From a virus, in IMG/VR virus record IMGVR_UViG_3300045120_000179, positions 1 to 24,702 of that record: 24,702 nucleotides of DNA; one strand, 5' to 3'. Below the pieces are notes generated by a model. It had not been told where the DNA came from and ran no database searches. It worked only from the letters and a program-made list of their open reading frames with translations. This document shows, piece by piece, positions 14,655 through 22,477 of the stretch. How positions within the stretch are numbered: the first letter of the stretch is position 1; the number at the start of each line of letters is the position of its first letter. The translations under genes and the position numbers were made by a program.

Positions 14655-14677
14655 CGCGCGCGCGCGCGTGCGCACGC
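14655..14677. repeat. Alternating purine-pyrimidine (CG) tract, Z-DNA-prone
   Basis: Twenty-three bases alternate pyrimidine and purine without a break, mostly CG. A 16-base perfect palindrome (GCGCGTGCGCACGCGC) occupies 14662-14677. It lies in the leader of the gene starting at 14614, next to the AT-rich block. Confidence 0.6.
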
Positions 14678-14692
14678 GCTGTACGGCCAACG

Positions 14693-14772
14693 GAGATTTT
14701 TTTACCTATCTGTAATTGCATTACATGTACCTTAAGTTGATTTATTTTTTACATCTCTAATTTATATAAAAC
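14693..14772. promoter_or_regulatory. AT-rich block, candidate unwinding element or promoter
   Basis: About 80 bases of strongly AT-rich sequence with T-runs (ATTTTTTT near 14696, TTTATTTTTT near 14740) and TTTATATAAA stand out in a GC-rich genome. It lies directly beside the ACCTGACACG repeat cluster. It may be the duplex-unwinding element of an origin and also carry the leftward promoter for the gene at 14614. Confidence 0.5.
14711..14725. promoter_or_regulatory. 15-bp palindrome inside AT-rich block
   Basis: TGTAAT and ATTACA are perfect complementary arms around TGC. The size and AT content fit an operator for a dimeric repressor, but no partner is identified. Confidence 0.35.
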
Positions 14773-14930
14773 CTAACACGCTGACACGCATCCATCTATA
14801 CGCCTTACCGCCTATGGGCTCCAGACCGTGTCAGGTTTGCTAAAACCTGACACGACCTGACACGACCTGACACGCCATTCCGCCGCCCGCGTGTCAGGTT
14901 TGGTGTCAGGTTTTCACCGACCTGACACGC
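14771..14930. repeat. Cluster of ACCTGACACG repeats (iteron or operator array)
   Basis: Perfect ACCTGACACG copies start at 14845, 14855 and 14865 (in exact 10-base tandem) and at 14920. Perfect inverse copies (CGTGTCAGGT) start at 14827 and 14890, and a one-mismatch inverse copy starts at 14902. Degenerate copies lie at 14771 (ACCTAACACG) and 14780. The inverse copy at 14827 and the direct copy ending at 14854 form a perfect 12-base inverted repeat with a 4-base centre. The cluster fills the gap between the primase-helicase stop and the AT-rich block, as expected for origin iterons or a multi-site operator. Confidence 0.75.
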
Positions 14931-14932
14931 CC

Positions 14933-17506
14933 TCATGGCAGGTCGATTCCCTGCTCCGGTACAACCCGCAAACCATTCTTCTCGACCTCGATGCGCAGCG
15001 TCTCGGCATCCATCGCGTCGCACGTCAATTCGTGCGCGCGACTACGCACGTAGACACGCGGCCGATCCTTGCCGATCGCCAGGCGCCGCTGTTGCCTGGG
15101 GTGCACACCCGGCATCGACAGTCCAATCATCCGCCGCATCACTTGGCTGAATTGCGCCTTGCCACTTTCGCGCAGCATGATCTCGCTGCCATCATCCATC
15201 AGCAGGTTCTGCATGTGCAGCAGCAGCTGCTCCTTGGTGAAGGCGATGCCCGGCATTGCCCGCAGCGCCGTCTGCATGGCCGCGTCGACATCGCTGACGC
15301 TGAGCTCCATCATGCGCTCGCGCGCCGGCGTCATCGGCGGGATGCCGACCATGTTGAACTGCGAGACATCGCGCGCCTTCAGCCAGGCCGCCAGCGCCGC
15401 CAGGTTGCCGTCGACCTCCATCCAGGCATAGATCCGCATGGCCAGCGCCTCATCGAGCCTGGCGCCATTGCTGAGCACCGCGAAGCGCCGATCGCTGCGC
15501 GGCAGCATCAGCGCGTCATTGTGGTTCGAGGCGATGATGAACGAGGCGACGATCCAGCTGTTGCGCCGCGGTAGGTTCTTGCCGTGCACCTCCATCCAGC
15601 GCGGGCCAGGCTCGATGCGTTTCAGGCGCTCATAGTTGCTCTTGCGCTCGCCGAACTTGCCGGTGCCCTCATGGCTCTCGTCGACACAAACCAGCAGATT
15701 GTCGGCCATCCAGTCGGTATAGACCGCCTGCGCGCTCTGCCCGGTCAAGATGTCGAAGTCGATGTGCGCGACGTAGCGGCGTCCCCACAGCCGTTCCAGG
15801 ATCTTGAACAGCGTGCCGCGGCCGGTGCCTGCCTGCTCATCACCCATGTCCGTTGTCGCCACCATGATGACGGCGTGGCCCGGCATACCCGGCTTCTGGT
15901 GCTTGTGCGCCAGCCAATCAAGGAAGTAGGCACGCTCAATCGGGTCCGGCACCAGGTGCTCAATGAACTCCAGGAACGTATCAAGCTCGCCCTCGCCCTC
16001 ATGCCGGGCAGGCACATAGAGGTTCTTGTAGACGCGCCCCTCGAACTCATAGAGCGGGAACGGCATGTCGGGGCGCATATCGTAGGTCAGCACCTTCTTC
16101 TTCGCCGCGTGGCTCAACCACTCCTTGGTGGCGTAGATGAAGCCGACGCCGCGCTGCTTCGGCCGCTTGTACTCCTGGTAGAACTTGTCGAATTCGGCGG
16201 TCGTCCGGAGATAGGGCGGATGCACGCTGTAGATCCGTGTCACCATGCTGCCGATCTCGGTCAGCGCGAATGAGCGCAGCATCCATACCAGCCCGTGCCC
16301 ATACTCGGCGCGCGGCGGCGGTCCTGGGTCGTCCGGCTCTTGTGGTGGCGGTTCGTCGCCATCGCCACCACCGCCCTCGCCTGGCGCGCTGTCGAGCTGC
16401 TCCTGCAGATCGCCGAGCTCACCCAGGTCGGTCGTCGTGACATCCGGCTGTTGATCCTTCCAGCGATGCTCGGTGCAATCCTCCCAGTTCTCGATGATGA
16501 ACTGGTTGCCTGGGCTCGATACGAACGCCTTGCAGTGGGCGCGCGAGCTCGACAGGCTCCATGATTCCCAGCTCATGCATCCCGATATGCCGCTGCTGGC
16601 GCCCGGCTCGAGCTGTTTCTCCAGCTCTGTCAGCTCGATCTCGTCGCCATCCCTGGTGATGAACGTCATGCCTGGCTCAAGGTCATAGTCCTTGCCAGGC
16701 GCCTTGCCGCTGAGCTCCGGGATCAGCATCAGCTGCTGTTCCAGAATCTTGTCGGCGATGTCGATCAGCGCGCCGACATCCTCGAACGGGAACACCGGCG
16801 TCTCGTCGAGACGCACCTCCGCGGGCGATCGGTCGGCTGGCACGCACACATATTCGCGGCCTTCCGAGTGTGGACCTTCATACGCAAAATAGCGGCCATG
16901 CGAGGCGCCGCCGAACACCTCGACCTTCTGCTTCTCGAGCATGCGGCTGATCGCCTTGCGCTCTTCCTTGCTGATGCCTTCGCGGGTGAGCTCGGCAAGC
17001 AGCGTCCGGTCGGCCGTGTACTTGTGCGTCTGCGATTGCTTGTAAGGCTGTGAGATCCGCCCGAAATAGGCGCGCTTCACGGCGCCAGAGTTGCGCTCGA
17101 TGGCGCCCTTGAACCATGCCGGCCAGTGTTTGCGAAAGGCGGCCAGCACCTTCTTGAACAGCTTCGGATCCGGGATGTCGACATCGACGACAAACATGTC
17201 GTCCTGCAGCCGGATGCCGGTGCCCTTGTAGTCCTTGTGACCGCCGCGTGGATTGTCCCAGGCGGCGATCGCCTCGGCGTCGTTCGGCATTGTCGTCCAG
17301 CCTGGCGGCACCTGGGACTTATTCTGCGAGGGAATGATCGGCCAGCCTTTGGCATGTGCTGCCAGGCGGCGCAGCTTCAAAGGCGTATTGCGGGAAATCG
17401 GCAATGGTCGTAAGGGTTTGCGCAAGATTGTCTTCCTCCGTGTAGCAGCGGGCGGCAGTCTTTGCGGGCCAGGTCGTGCTTCAAACACGATTTGGCCCTC
17501 TTTCAT
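14933..17506 (-). CDS. Primase-polymerase / helicase fusion (NrS-1-like, DUF5906 helicase)
   Basis: This 857-aa protein joins two replication activities. The N-terminal part (about 50-215) has the bifunctional primase-polymerase pattern: HAKGWPIIPSQNKSQVPPGW at 51-70, a metal-binding FVVDVDIPD with Asp108 and Asp110, and GGASHGRYFAYEG near 199-211. An acidic Gly/Pro linker spans about 373-398. The C-terminal part is an AAA-type SF3/DUF5906 helicase with Walker A AGTGRGTLFK at 559-568, Walker B LLVCVDESHEG at 604-614, a sensor Asn in IASNHND and arginines in PRSDRRFAVL near 669-678. It probably primes and unwinds phage DNA. The ATG at 17506 overlaps the VRR-NUC stop (ATGA). Its 3' end adjoins the repeat cluster, a natural site for an initiator gene. 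Confidence 0.88.
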   Translation of the reverse strand: MKEGQIVFEARPGPQRLPPAATRRKTILRKPLRPLPISRNTPLKLRRLAAHAKGWPIIPSQNKSQVPPGWTTMPNDAEAIAAWDNPRGGHKDYKGTGIRLQDDMFVVDVDIPDPKLFKKVLAAFRKHWPAWFKGAIERNSGAVKRAYFGRISQPYKQSQTHKYTADRTLLAELTREGISKEERKAISRMLEKQKVEVFGGASHGRYFAYEGPHSEGREYVCVPADRSPAEVRLDETPVFPFEDVGALIDIADKILEQQLMLIPELSGKAPGKDYDLEPGMTFITRDGDEIELTELEKQLEPGASSGISGCMSWESWSLSSSRAHCKAFVSSPGNQFIIENWEDCTEHRWKDQQPDVTTTDLGELGDLQEQLDSAPGEGGGGDGDEPPPQEPDDPGPPPRAEYGHGLVWMLRSFALTEIGSMVTRIYSVHPPYLRTTAEFDKFYQEYKRPKQRGVGFIYATKEWLSHAAKKKVLTYDMRPDMPFPLYEFEGRVYKNLYVPARHEGEGELDTFLEFIEHLVPDPIERAYFLDWLAHKHQKPGMPGHAVIMVATTDMGDEQAGTGRGTLFKILERLWGRRYVAHIDFDILTGQSAQAVYTDWMADNLLVCVDESHEGTGKFGERKSNYERLKRIEPGPRWMEVHGKNLPRRNSWIVASFIIASNHNDALMLPRSDRRFAVLSNGARLDEALAMRIYAWMEVDGNLAALAAWLKARDVSQFNMVGIPPMTPARERMMELSVSDVDAAMQTALRAMPGIAFTKEQLLLHMQNLLMDDGSEIMLRESGKAQFSQVMRRMIGLSMPGVHPRQQRRLAIGKDRPRVYVRSRAHELTCDAMDAETLRIEVEKNGLRVVPEQGIDLP

Positions 17507-17811
17507 TCAAGGGGCGCGCCCGCGTCTGGGCCGCACAGCCTCTCCATCAGCCGATCGACGTCGGCGCACGTCTTGCAGATCGCTACAATTGCTCCCAGCG
17601 CCTCGTAACGCTGGTGCCGCTCTCGCTGATGAACGGTCGTGCGACCGCCTCGTGGACGTTTTAGCTCGACGAAAGCGACACGGCCAGCCGGCAAAACAAT
17701 TACCCGATCGAAATAGCCGCGGCCGCTTGGGCTAATCGTCTTTTCGGCGACACCGCCGAGCGCGGCTACTCTTGACTGCAGGTAGGATTCGATGTCACGT
17801 TCGAGGTTCAT
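17503..17811 (-). CDS. VRR-NUC domain nuclease
   Basis: The 102-aa protein is a stand-alone VRR-NUC nuclease of the PD-(D/E)xK superfamily, a class linked to structure-specific cleavage in phage replication and recombination. The catalytic pattern is FDRVIVLPAGRVAFVELKRP, with Asp35 and Glu49-Leu-Lys51; a Gln62 follows in the next helix. The N-terminus (MNLERDIESYLQSRVAALGG) is the usual leading helix. It is followed in ATGA overlap by the primase-helicase gene, so both are made together, and it is divergent from the DUF2800 nuclease gene with only 36 bases between starts. Confidence 0.93.
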   Translation of the reverse strand: MNLERDIESYLQSRVAALGGVAEKTISPSGRGYFDRVIVLPAGRVAFVELKRPRGGRTTVHQRERHQRYEALGAIVAICKTCADVDRLMERLCGPDAGAPLE

Positions 17812-17847
17812 AAGTCCAAAGCTAGACGCGAACTCGAAGGATAATCA
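17812..17847. promoter_or_regulatory. 36-base divergent start region
   Basis: This spacer separates the leftward VRR-NUC/primase operon from the rightward replication operon. A Shine-Dalgarno AAGGA for the rightward gene is at its right end. It is too short for two full promoters, so at least one promoter must lie inside the opposite coding sequence or both must overlap. Confidence 0.4.
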
Positions 17848-19065
17848 ATGGCTGCGCATAGCGCGATTCTCGGCGGCTCGAACGCCGAGAGACTGCTGAA
17901 CTGTAACGCCAGCTACCAAGAGTCGTTACGCGCTCCCATCGCCGATCTTCCGTCGGTTTATGCGCAGGAAGGCACCGATCTTCATGCGCGCATGACCGCC
18001 TATCTCACCACCTGCGGCCTGCTCTCCGTCTATGCCGAGCCGGCGATCTCGGGCGACATCAGCCTTACCGACGATCACCGCACCGCCCTGCTACGCTGCT
18101 TCTGGGCGATCGATGAGCTGAAAGCTCGTTATGGCGGACGCTGGCGCATCGTCGCGCTCGAGACCGCCTATGCCTTTCCCGGCGTCCTCGGCAGCTTCGG
18201 CACGGTCGACCTGGTCATCACCAACGGCAAGGTGATCGTCCTGATCGATTGGAAATTTGGCACCGGCGTGCCGGTCCGTGCCTCGTACGAGATCGGTGGC
18301 GAGGTCTATCTCAATGCCCAGCTGATGTATTATGCGATTGCCGTGCGCGCTGCGCGCAAGCGGCTGTTCCGCGACAAGCTGATTGTCATCGTCGTCTGCC
18401 AGCCGCGCGCCGAGGAAGACCAGCAGCTCAGCTATGCCGAAGTCGACAATGCCGAGCTCGACGACTGGCAGGGTGCGCTCAACCAGGCCTATCTCACCGC
18501 TCTCGATCGCAATCCAGAACATGTGCGCGGACCTTGGTGCCAGTTCGCCGTCTGCAAGAGCGTTTGTCCGCTATGGATAGGCGGCCTGCATGAGCTCGGC
18601 GACCTGGATCTGACTGGCAACGCCCTGTTCGCCTCGATCGAGGCGTCGCCTAACATATTCGGCACCTTTCTTGGCCGTGCATTGACGGTCGGCCGCTTCG
18701 CCGAGCAATGGGCCGCCGAGGTGCAGCGGCAGGCTCATCTGTTCGCCAGCGATGGCCACCACATCCCCGGCTGGCGCCTGGTGCCGAAGCGCGGCACGCG
18801 TGCCTGGGCGCAGAGCGAAGACGATACCGTCAAGGCACTGGTCAAGCTCGGCGCGCCCGAGCCCGATCTCTATACCGAGCCCGAGCTCAAATCCCCTTTT
18901 CAGGTCGAGAAGGTGCTGAAGAAGCGCAAGCTCAAGCTGCCGGACGGCCTAGCAGTGATGGTCTCCAGCGGCGACACGCTGGCGCCAGAGGATGACCCAC
19001 GCCCAACCATCGATCACCGCAGCGCCCTGCATGAGCTCGGCGTCGCATTGGAGGCACTGAAATGA
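17848..19065 (+). CDS. DUF2800 PD-(D/E)xK nuclease (RecB/Cas4-like)
   Basis: The 405-aa protein fits the phage DUF2800 family, related to RecB/AddB/Cas4 exonucleases. It begins AAHSAILGGSNAERLLNC, has EGTDLHARM with His46, Asp121 in GSFGTVDLVI, and the core IDWKFGTG with Asp134 and Lys136, then Gln158 and Tyr162 in LNAQLMYYA. Cys19 with Cys231, Cys236 and Cys240 (GPWCQFAVCKSVCPLW) could hold an iron-sulfur cluster as in AddB and Cas4. The likely role is DNA end processing during phage recombination or replication. The start ATG has AAGGA six bases upstream. The stop overlaps the next gene as ATGA. Confidence 0.92.
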   Translation: MAAHSAILGGSNAERLLNCNASYQESLRAPIADLPSVYAQEGTDLHARMTAYLTTCGLLSVYAEPAISGDISLTDDHRTALLRCFWAIDELKARYGGRWRIVALETAYAFPGVLGSFGTVDLVITNGKVIVLIDWKFGTGVPVRASYEIGGEVYLNAQLMYYAIAVRAARKRLFRDKLIVIVVCQPRAEEDQQLSYAEVDNAELDDWQGALNQAYLTALDRNPEHVRGPWCQFAVCKSVCPLWIGGLHELGDLDLTGNALFASIEASPNIFGTFLGRALTVGRFAEQWAAEVQRQAHLFASDGHHIPGWRLVPKRGTRAWAQSEDDTVKALVKLGAPEPDLYTEPELKSPFQVEKVLKKRKLKLPDGLAVMVSSGDTLAPEDDPRPTIDHRSALHELGVALEALK

Positions 19066-19457
19066 CCGACCGAGAATTCGTCGACAAGCTACTGGCAAGC
19101 CTGCCGCGCTCACGCACATTGATCCCTGAACCCGAGCCGGAGCCGAACCCGCTTGACGCGCTGATCGCCGAGATCCGCGACTATGTCGAGGGTGGCCTCG
19201 AATGGCGCAAGCATGATTGGCTGGCGCAAATCCAGGGTATTGTCGACGGTACCAATGACCATGTCAGCGGATTGAGTGAAGGTTGGCACGATATCGGCAT
19301 CGATCACCTCGACGATATCGAAGGGCCGCTCGCGCACGCTACCGAGTTGATCGAGGCGCTCGACTTCAAGGTCGCCGACCTGCTTGAGGCGCTCGGCGAT
19401 GCGAAGAACGGACTCAACGAATTACAGGAGGCGACCACTTACGAGCCTGAAGAGTGA
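19062..19457 (+). CDS. Acidic helical 131-aa protein in replication operon
   Basis: No family is recognised. The product is acidic and mostly helical. A Pro/Glu repeat PEPEPEPNP at about 22-30 follows the N-terminal helix, and helical segments (WLAQIQGIVDGTNDHVSGL, ATELIEALDFKVADLLEALG) suggest a coiled or bundled fold. The ATG is in an ATGA overlap with the DUF2800 gene, so it is translated with it. Its acidic charge would fit a protein partner rather than a DNA binder. A hairpin follows five bases after its stop. Confidence 0.7.
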   Translation: MTDREFVDKLLASLPRSRTLIPEPEPEPNPLDALIAEIRDYVEGGLEWRKHDWLAQIQGIVDGTNDHVSGLSEGWHDIGIDHLDDIEGPLAHATELIEALDFKVADLLEALGDAKNGLNELQEATTYEPEE

Positions 19458-19462
19458 GAGTG

Positions 19463-19486
19463 CGGACCAGGGCTGTCCTGGGTCCG
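19463..19486 (+). promoter_or_regulatory. Hairpin between replication genes, possible RNA processing or attenuation site
   Basis: CGGACCAGG and CCTGGGTCCG pair with one bulged base around a 5-base loop, right after the stop at 19457 and 23 bases before the next start. No T-run follows, so read-through is likely; it could set relative expression of the gene at 19509. Confidence 0.4.
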
Positions 19487-19508
19487 ATTGCGTAAGAGGA
19501 ACACGCAT

Positions 19509-20300
19509 ATGGCTAAAGCGAAGAACGAAACAAACAGCAACGGCGCAGCACCAAAGACCGATCTCGCAAAGCGCGAAATGGGCACGGCGCTGTCGACCGA
19601 CATGCTCGACGAGATCTATGCCGGTCTCACCGTCGCCCAGTCGCAGACCATCGTGCCGGGTGGCAACCCGCTGCTCAAGCTCGACAAGGCGAGCGGCGAA
19701 TGGAACGTCGGCCTCAACAACGAGCCCTGCCAGGAAGGCTCGATCTGGATGATTGATCCGCGCTCGCTCGAGCACGGCTATATCTGCTGGGACTCCGACA
19801 CCGCGACCAAGCTCGGCGAAGTGATGACGCCGATGTACGATCGCAATCGGCCGAAGCCGGCGCTGCCGGCGCCGATCCAGGGCCACCCCTACAAGGAGCA
19901 GCGCGCCTTCGCGGCGGTCTGCATGAATGGCGACCATGAGGGCCTGACGGCGCTGTACCGCGCCAGTTCGGTCGGCGCCATCAAGGGCGTTGACCCGCTA
20001 GTGACGGCGATCCGCGTGCAGATCAACAAAGCCAAGGAGGCCGGCGTAAAGAGCAATGACGACCTCTACGTCTACCCGCTCGTTCAGCTCGGCTCGTCTG
20101 ACTACAAGCACAGCAACCCGGCCTACGGCCGGATTTGGAATCCGATTTTCACGGTGGTCGGCTGGGCCAATCACCAGGGTAAGGAGCGGCCGGTGGCAGC
20201 GTCGCCGGTTGACGTGCCGCACGTACCGAAGCCGCAGCCGGAAGCCGCTCCAGTGCAGCGCAAGGCGCCGTCGCGCACACGTAAGCCAGCGGCGGCCTGA
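19509..20300 (+). CDS. Phage DNA-replication-associated protein, possible ssDNA-binding protein
   Basis: The start ATG at 19509 has AGAGGA 8 bases upstream; a TTG at 19488 is less likely. The 263-aa protein has the order NPLLKLDKASGEWNVGL, QEGSIWMIDPRSLEHGYICW, KLGEVMTP, then a long middle segment and YVYPLVQLGSSDYKHSNPAY, IFTVVGWANH. This matches a conserved phage protein found beside DNA polymerase genes, for which ssDNA binding is a plausible but unproven role. The tail is Pro/Ala/Lys-rich (KAPSRTRKPAAA) and probably disordered. It directly precedes the polymerase, with 2 bases between. Confidence 0.75.
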   Translation: MAKAKNETNSNGAAPKTDLAKREMGTALSTDMLDEIYAGLTVAQSQTIVPGGNPLLKLDKASGEWNVGLNNEPCQEGSIWMIDPRSLEHGYICWDSDTATKLGEVMTPMYDRNRPKPALPAPIQGHPYKEQRAFAAVCMNGDHEGLTALYRASSVGAIKGVDPLVTAIRVQINKAKEAGVKSNDDLYVYPLVQLGSSDYKHSNPAYGRIWNPIFTVVGWANHQGKERPVAASPVDVPHVPKPQPEAAPVQRKAPSRTRKPAAA

Positions 20301-20302
20301 TC

Positions 20303-22477
20303 ATGGAGCGGGCGCGCGGCATCACCTTTGCGCCCGAGCATATCGGCTGGATCGATTTCGAATCCCGCTCACAGGTTCCGATTGACGCGGGGGCCTATCG
20401 GTACAGCCTGACAGCCAGCGCGAGCGTACTCGCGCTGGCGATCGGCGACGACCAGGTCCGCACCTGTGCCGTCGCCGATTTGTCTCAGCGCCTCGATTGG
20501 CGCGACATGCCGGACGATCTGAAGAAGCATTATGCGAAAGTGCAGCGTGGCACTGCAATTTTCGTCGCCCACAACAGCGGCTTCGACCGCTGCATCTGGA
20601 ACAATTCGACGATCGGGTTCCCCAGACTTGAGCCCGAGCACATCATCTGTAGCCGGGTGCAGGCGACCAATGCCGGCCTGCCCGCCGCGCTCGATCTCGC
20701 GGCCAAGTTTGCCAATGTCGGGCGCAAACTGCCGAGCGGCAAGGCACTGCTCAAGCTGTTTATGTTTCCTGGCGCGGTCGGCGAGATCGCCACGCATCCG
20801 GACGAATGGCAGCAGCTGCTCGACTACGCTCGCGTCGATGTCGAGGTGATGCGCGATCTGTTCCAGAATACCAGGCAGCTGCCGATCGAAGAATGGCGCC
20901 AGTTCTGGGCCGGCGAACGCATCAATGACCGCGGCGTCGGCGTCGACGTAACGCTGGCCACGGCCGCGGCCAGGATAGCGGCGATCGACAAGCTGCGGAC
21001 CGGGAGCGAGCTCGCCAATCTGACCAACGACAAGGTTACCACCGTCAATCAGACCAAGCGCATGCTCGAATGGCTGCGTCTCGTGCTGCCCTCCGATGGG
21101 CGCGACATACTGACCAAGCGGGCGGAAGAGGTCGACCTCGATACCGGCGAGCTGATCAAGCCCCGCAAGCAGTCGCTGGAGCGCGCTCGCATCGTGCGCC
21201 TCCTTGCCTACCTCCACGCGCAAAGCCCGCTCAGCGGGCCGCTGCGTGACGCTGAGCGGCTCTTGCAGATCCGTTTCTTTGGCGGCTCCAAGACACCTGC
21301 CAAATTCAGCAGGATCCTGGATCAGCATGTCGATGGCGTGCTGCGCGGTCAGTACGTGTTCGGCGGCGCCAGCCAGACGGGCCGCTATTCGTCGAAAGGC
21401 GTCCAGACCCACAACCTGGCACGCGATCCGCTGCCCTATGAGCTCGAGGCGATCAATGCTCTGCTCGCCGGCGCCGATTACGATGAATTCGCGGCGATCG
21501 GCGACGACACGCCAGTCGCCCGCAAGCTGTCGCTGCTGATCCGGCCGACGCTGGTCGCCGCTGATGGCAATGCCTTCGCCTGGTGCGATTGGGCCAATAT
21601 CGAGGCCAGGCTGCTGCCGTGGCTTTCTAACGATCCGAAGGCCGAATACCGCCTCGACAACTTCCGCGCCGTCGATGCCGATCCGAGCATCCCAGACATC
21701 TACAAGGTCACAGCCGCACGCATGCTCGGCATTGACGAGCCCGCGAAGGTTACCAAGCCGCAGCGCCAGGTCGGCAAGGTGATCGAACTCGCCGCCGGAT
21801 TTGGTGGTTCGGTCGGCTCGATGCTGGCAATGGCGGCCTCCTACGGCATCCACGCTACCGAAGCGGAAGCCAAGGAGGCGATCTCGCGCTGGCGCAAGGA
21901 CAATCGCTGGGCAGTCAATTTCTGGGGCAAGCACGATGAGAGCGGTAGCTTCGGCATCTGGGGCGCCGTCAATCAGGCGCTGCTGTATCCGGGCAAGCCG
22001 TTTCCGGCGGGGCGTGTCACTTACATCTACGCGCGCAACATGCACGGCGGCACGCTGTTCTGCCGGCTGCCGTCCGGCCGCTATCTCGCCTATCGCAAGA
22101 TTCACTGGGAGCGGGTCAACGAGATCGATGAGGACACCGGCAAGATCATCGCCATTCGCCGCGAGCTGCGGTTCAGCCGTGACGTCGGCCGGGTCAAGGC
22201 CTGGTATGGCCTGATGACCGAGAACATCGTCCAGGCGACCGCGGCCGATATTTTGCGCGGCACGCTGGTGCGGCTCGAGGAAGCCGGCCTGGCGCCGCGT
22301 GTGCATACGCATGACGAGGTGCTGATCGAGACCAGCGAGAATCAGATCGAAGCGGCCGGCGAGCGGCTGCGCGCCATCATGGAGCAAGGGTTCGAATGGT
22401 CGGCCGGTCTGCCGATCAAGGCCGATGTCGAGATCGGCCGCTGGTATTCAAAGGCAGAGGAGTCGGTGGGGCTGTGA
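20303..22477 (+). CDS. Family A DNA polymerase with 3'-5' exonuclease
   Basis: The 724-aa polymerase is the phage replicative enzyme. Proofreading motifs are Exo I WIDFE (Asp18, Glu20), Exo II FVAHNSGFD (His90-Asp95) and Exo III YARVDVEVM (Tyr175, Asp179). The polymerase part shows GRYSSKGVQTHNLAR near 360-374, motif A WCDWANIEARLLPW (Asp429, Glu434), motif B QRQVGKVIELAAGFGG (488-502, Arg488 and Lys492) and motif C VHTHDEVLIE with Asp671. No 5'-nuclease domain is present, as expected for phage PolA-type enzymes. It ends in a GTGA overlap with the helicase gene, giving coupled production of polymerase and helicase. Confidence 0.96.
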   Translation: MERARGITFAPEHIGWIDFESRSQVPIDAGAYRYSLTASASVLALAIGDDQVRTCAVADLSQRLDWRDMPDDLKKHYAKVQRGTAIFVAHNSGFDRCIWNNSTIGFPRLEPEHIICSRVQATNAGLPAALDLAAKFANVGRKLPSGKALLKLFMFPGAVGEIATHPDEWQQLLDYARVDVEVMRDLFQNTRQLPIEEWRQFWAGERINDRGVGVDVTLATAAARIAAIDKLRTGSELANLTNDKVTTVNQTKRMLEWLRLVLPSDGRDILTKRAEEVDLDTGELIKPRKQSLERARIVRLLAYLHAQSPLSGPLRDAERLLQIRFFGGSKTPAKFSRILDQHVDGVLRGQYVFGGASQTGRYSSKGVQTHNLARDPLPYELEAINALLAGADYDEFAAIGDDTPVARKLSLLIRPTLVAADGNAFAWCDWANIEARLLPWLSNDPKAEYRLDNFRAVDADPSIPDIYKVTAARMLGIDEPAKVTKPQRQVGKVIELAAGFGGSVGSMLAMAASYGIHATEAEAKEAISRWRKDNRWAVNFWGKHDESGSFGIWGAVNQALLYPGKPFPAGRVTYIYARNMHGGTLFCRLPSGRYLAYRKIHWERVNEIDEDTGKIIAIRRELRFSRDVGRVKAWYGLMTENIVQATAADILRGTLVRLEEAGLAPRVHTHDEVLIETSENQIEAAGERLRAIMEQGFEWSAGLPIKADVEIGRWYSKAEESVGL

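Noticed and set aside
14771-14930. CRISPR array
   Set aside because: Units are only 10 bases, occur in both orientations and some are directly abutting, without regular unique spacers; no cas genes.
20369-22387. 672-aa leftward frame opposite DNA polymerase
   Set aside because: It mirrors the polymerase gene exactly; polymerase has all exonuclease and polymerase motifs, while this frame has none.
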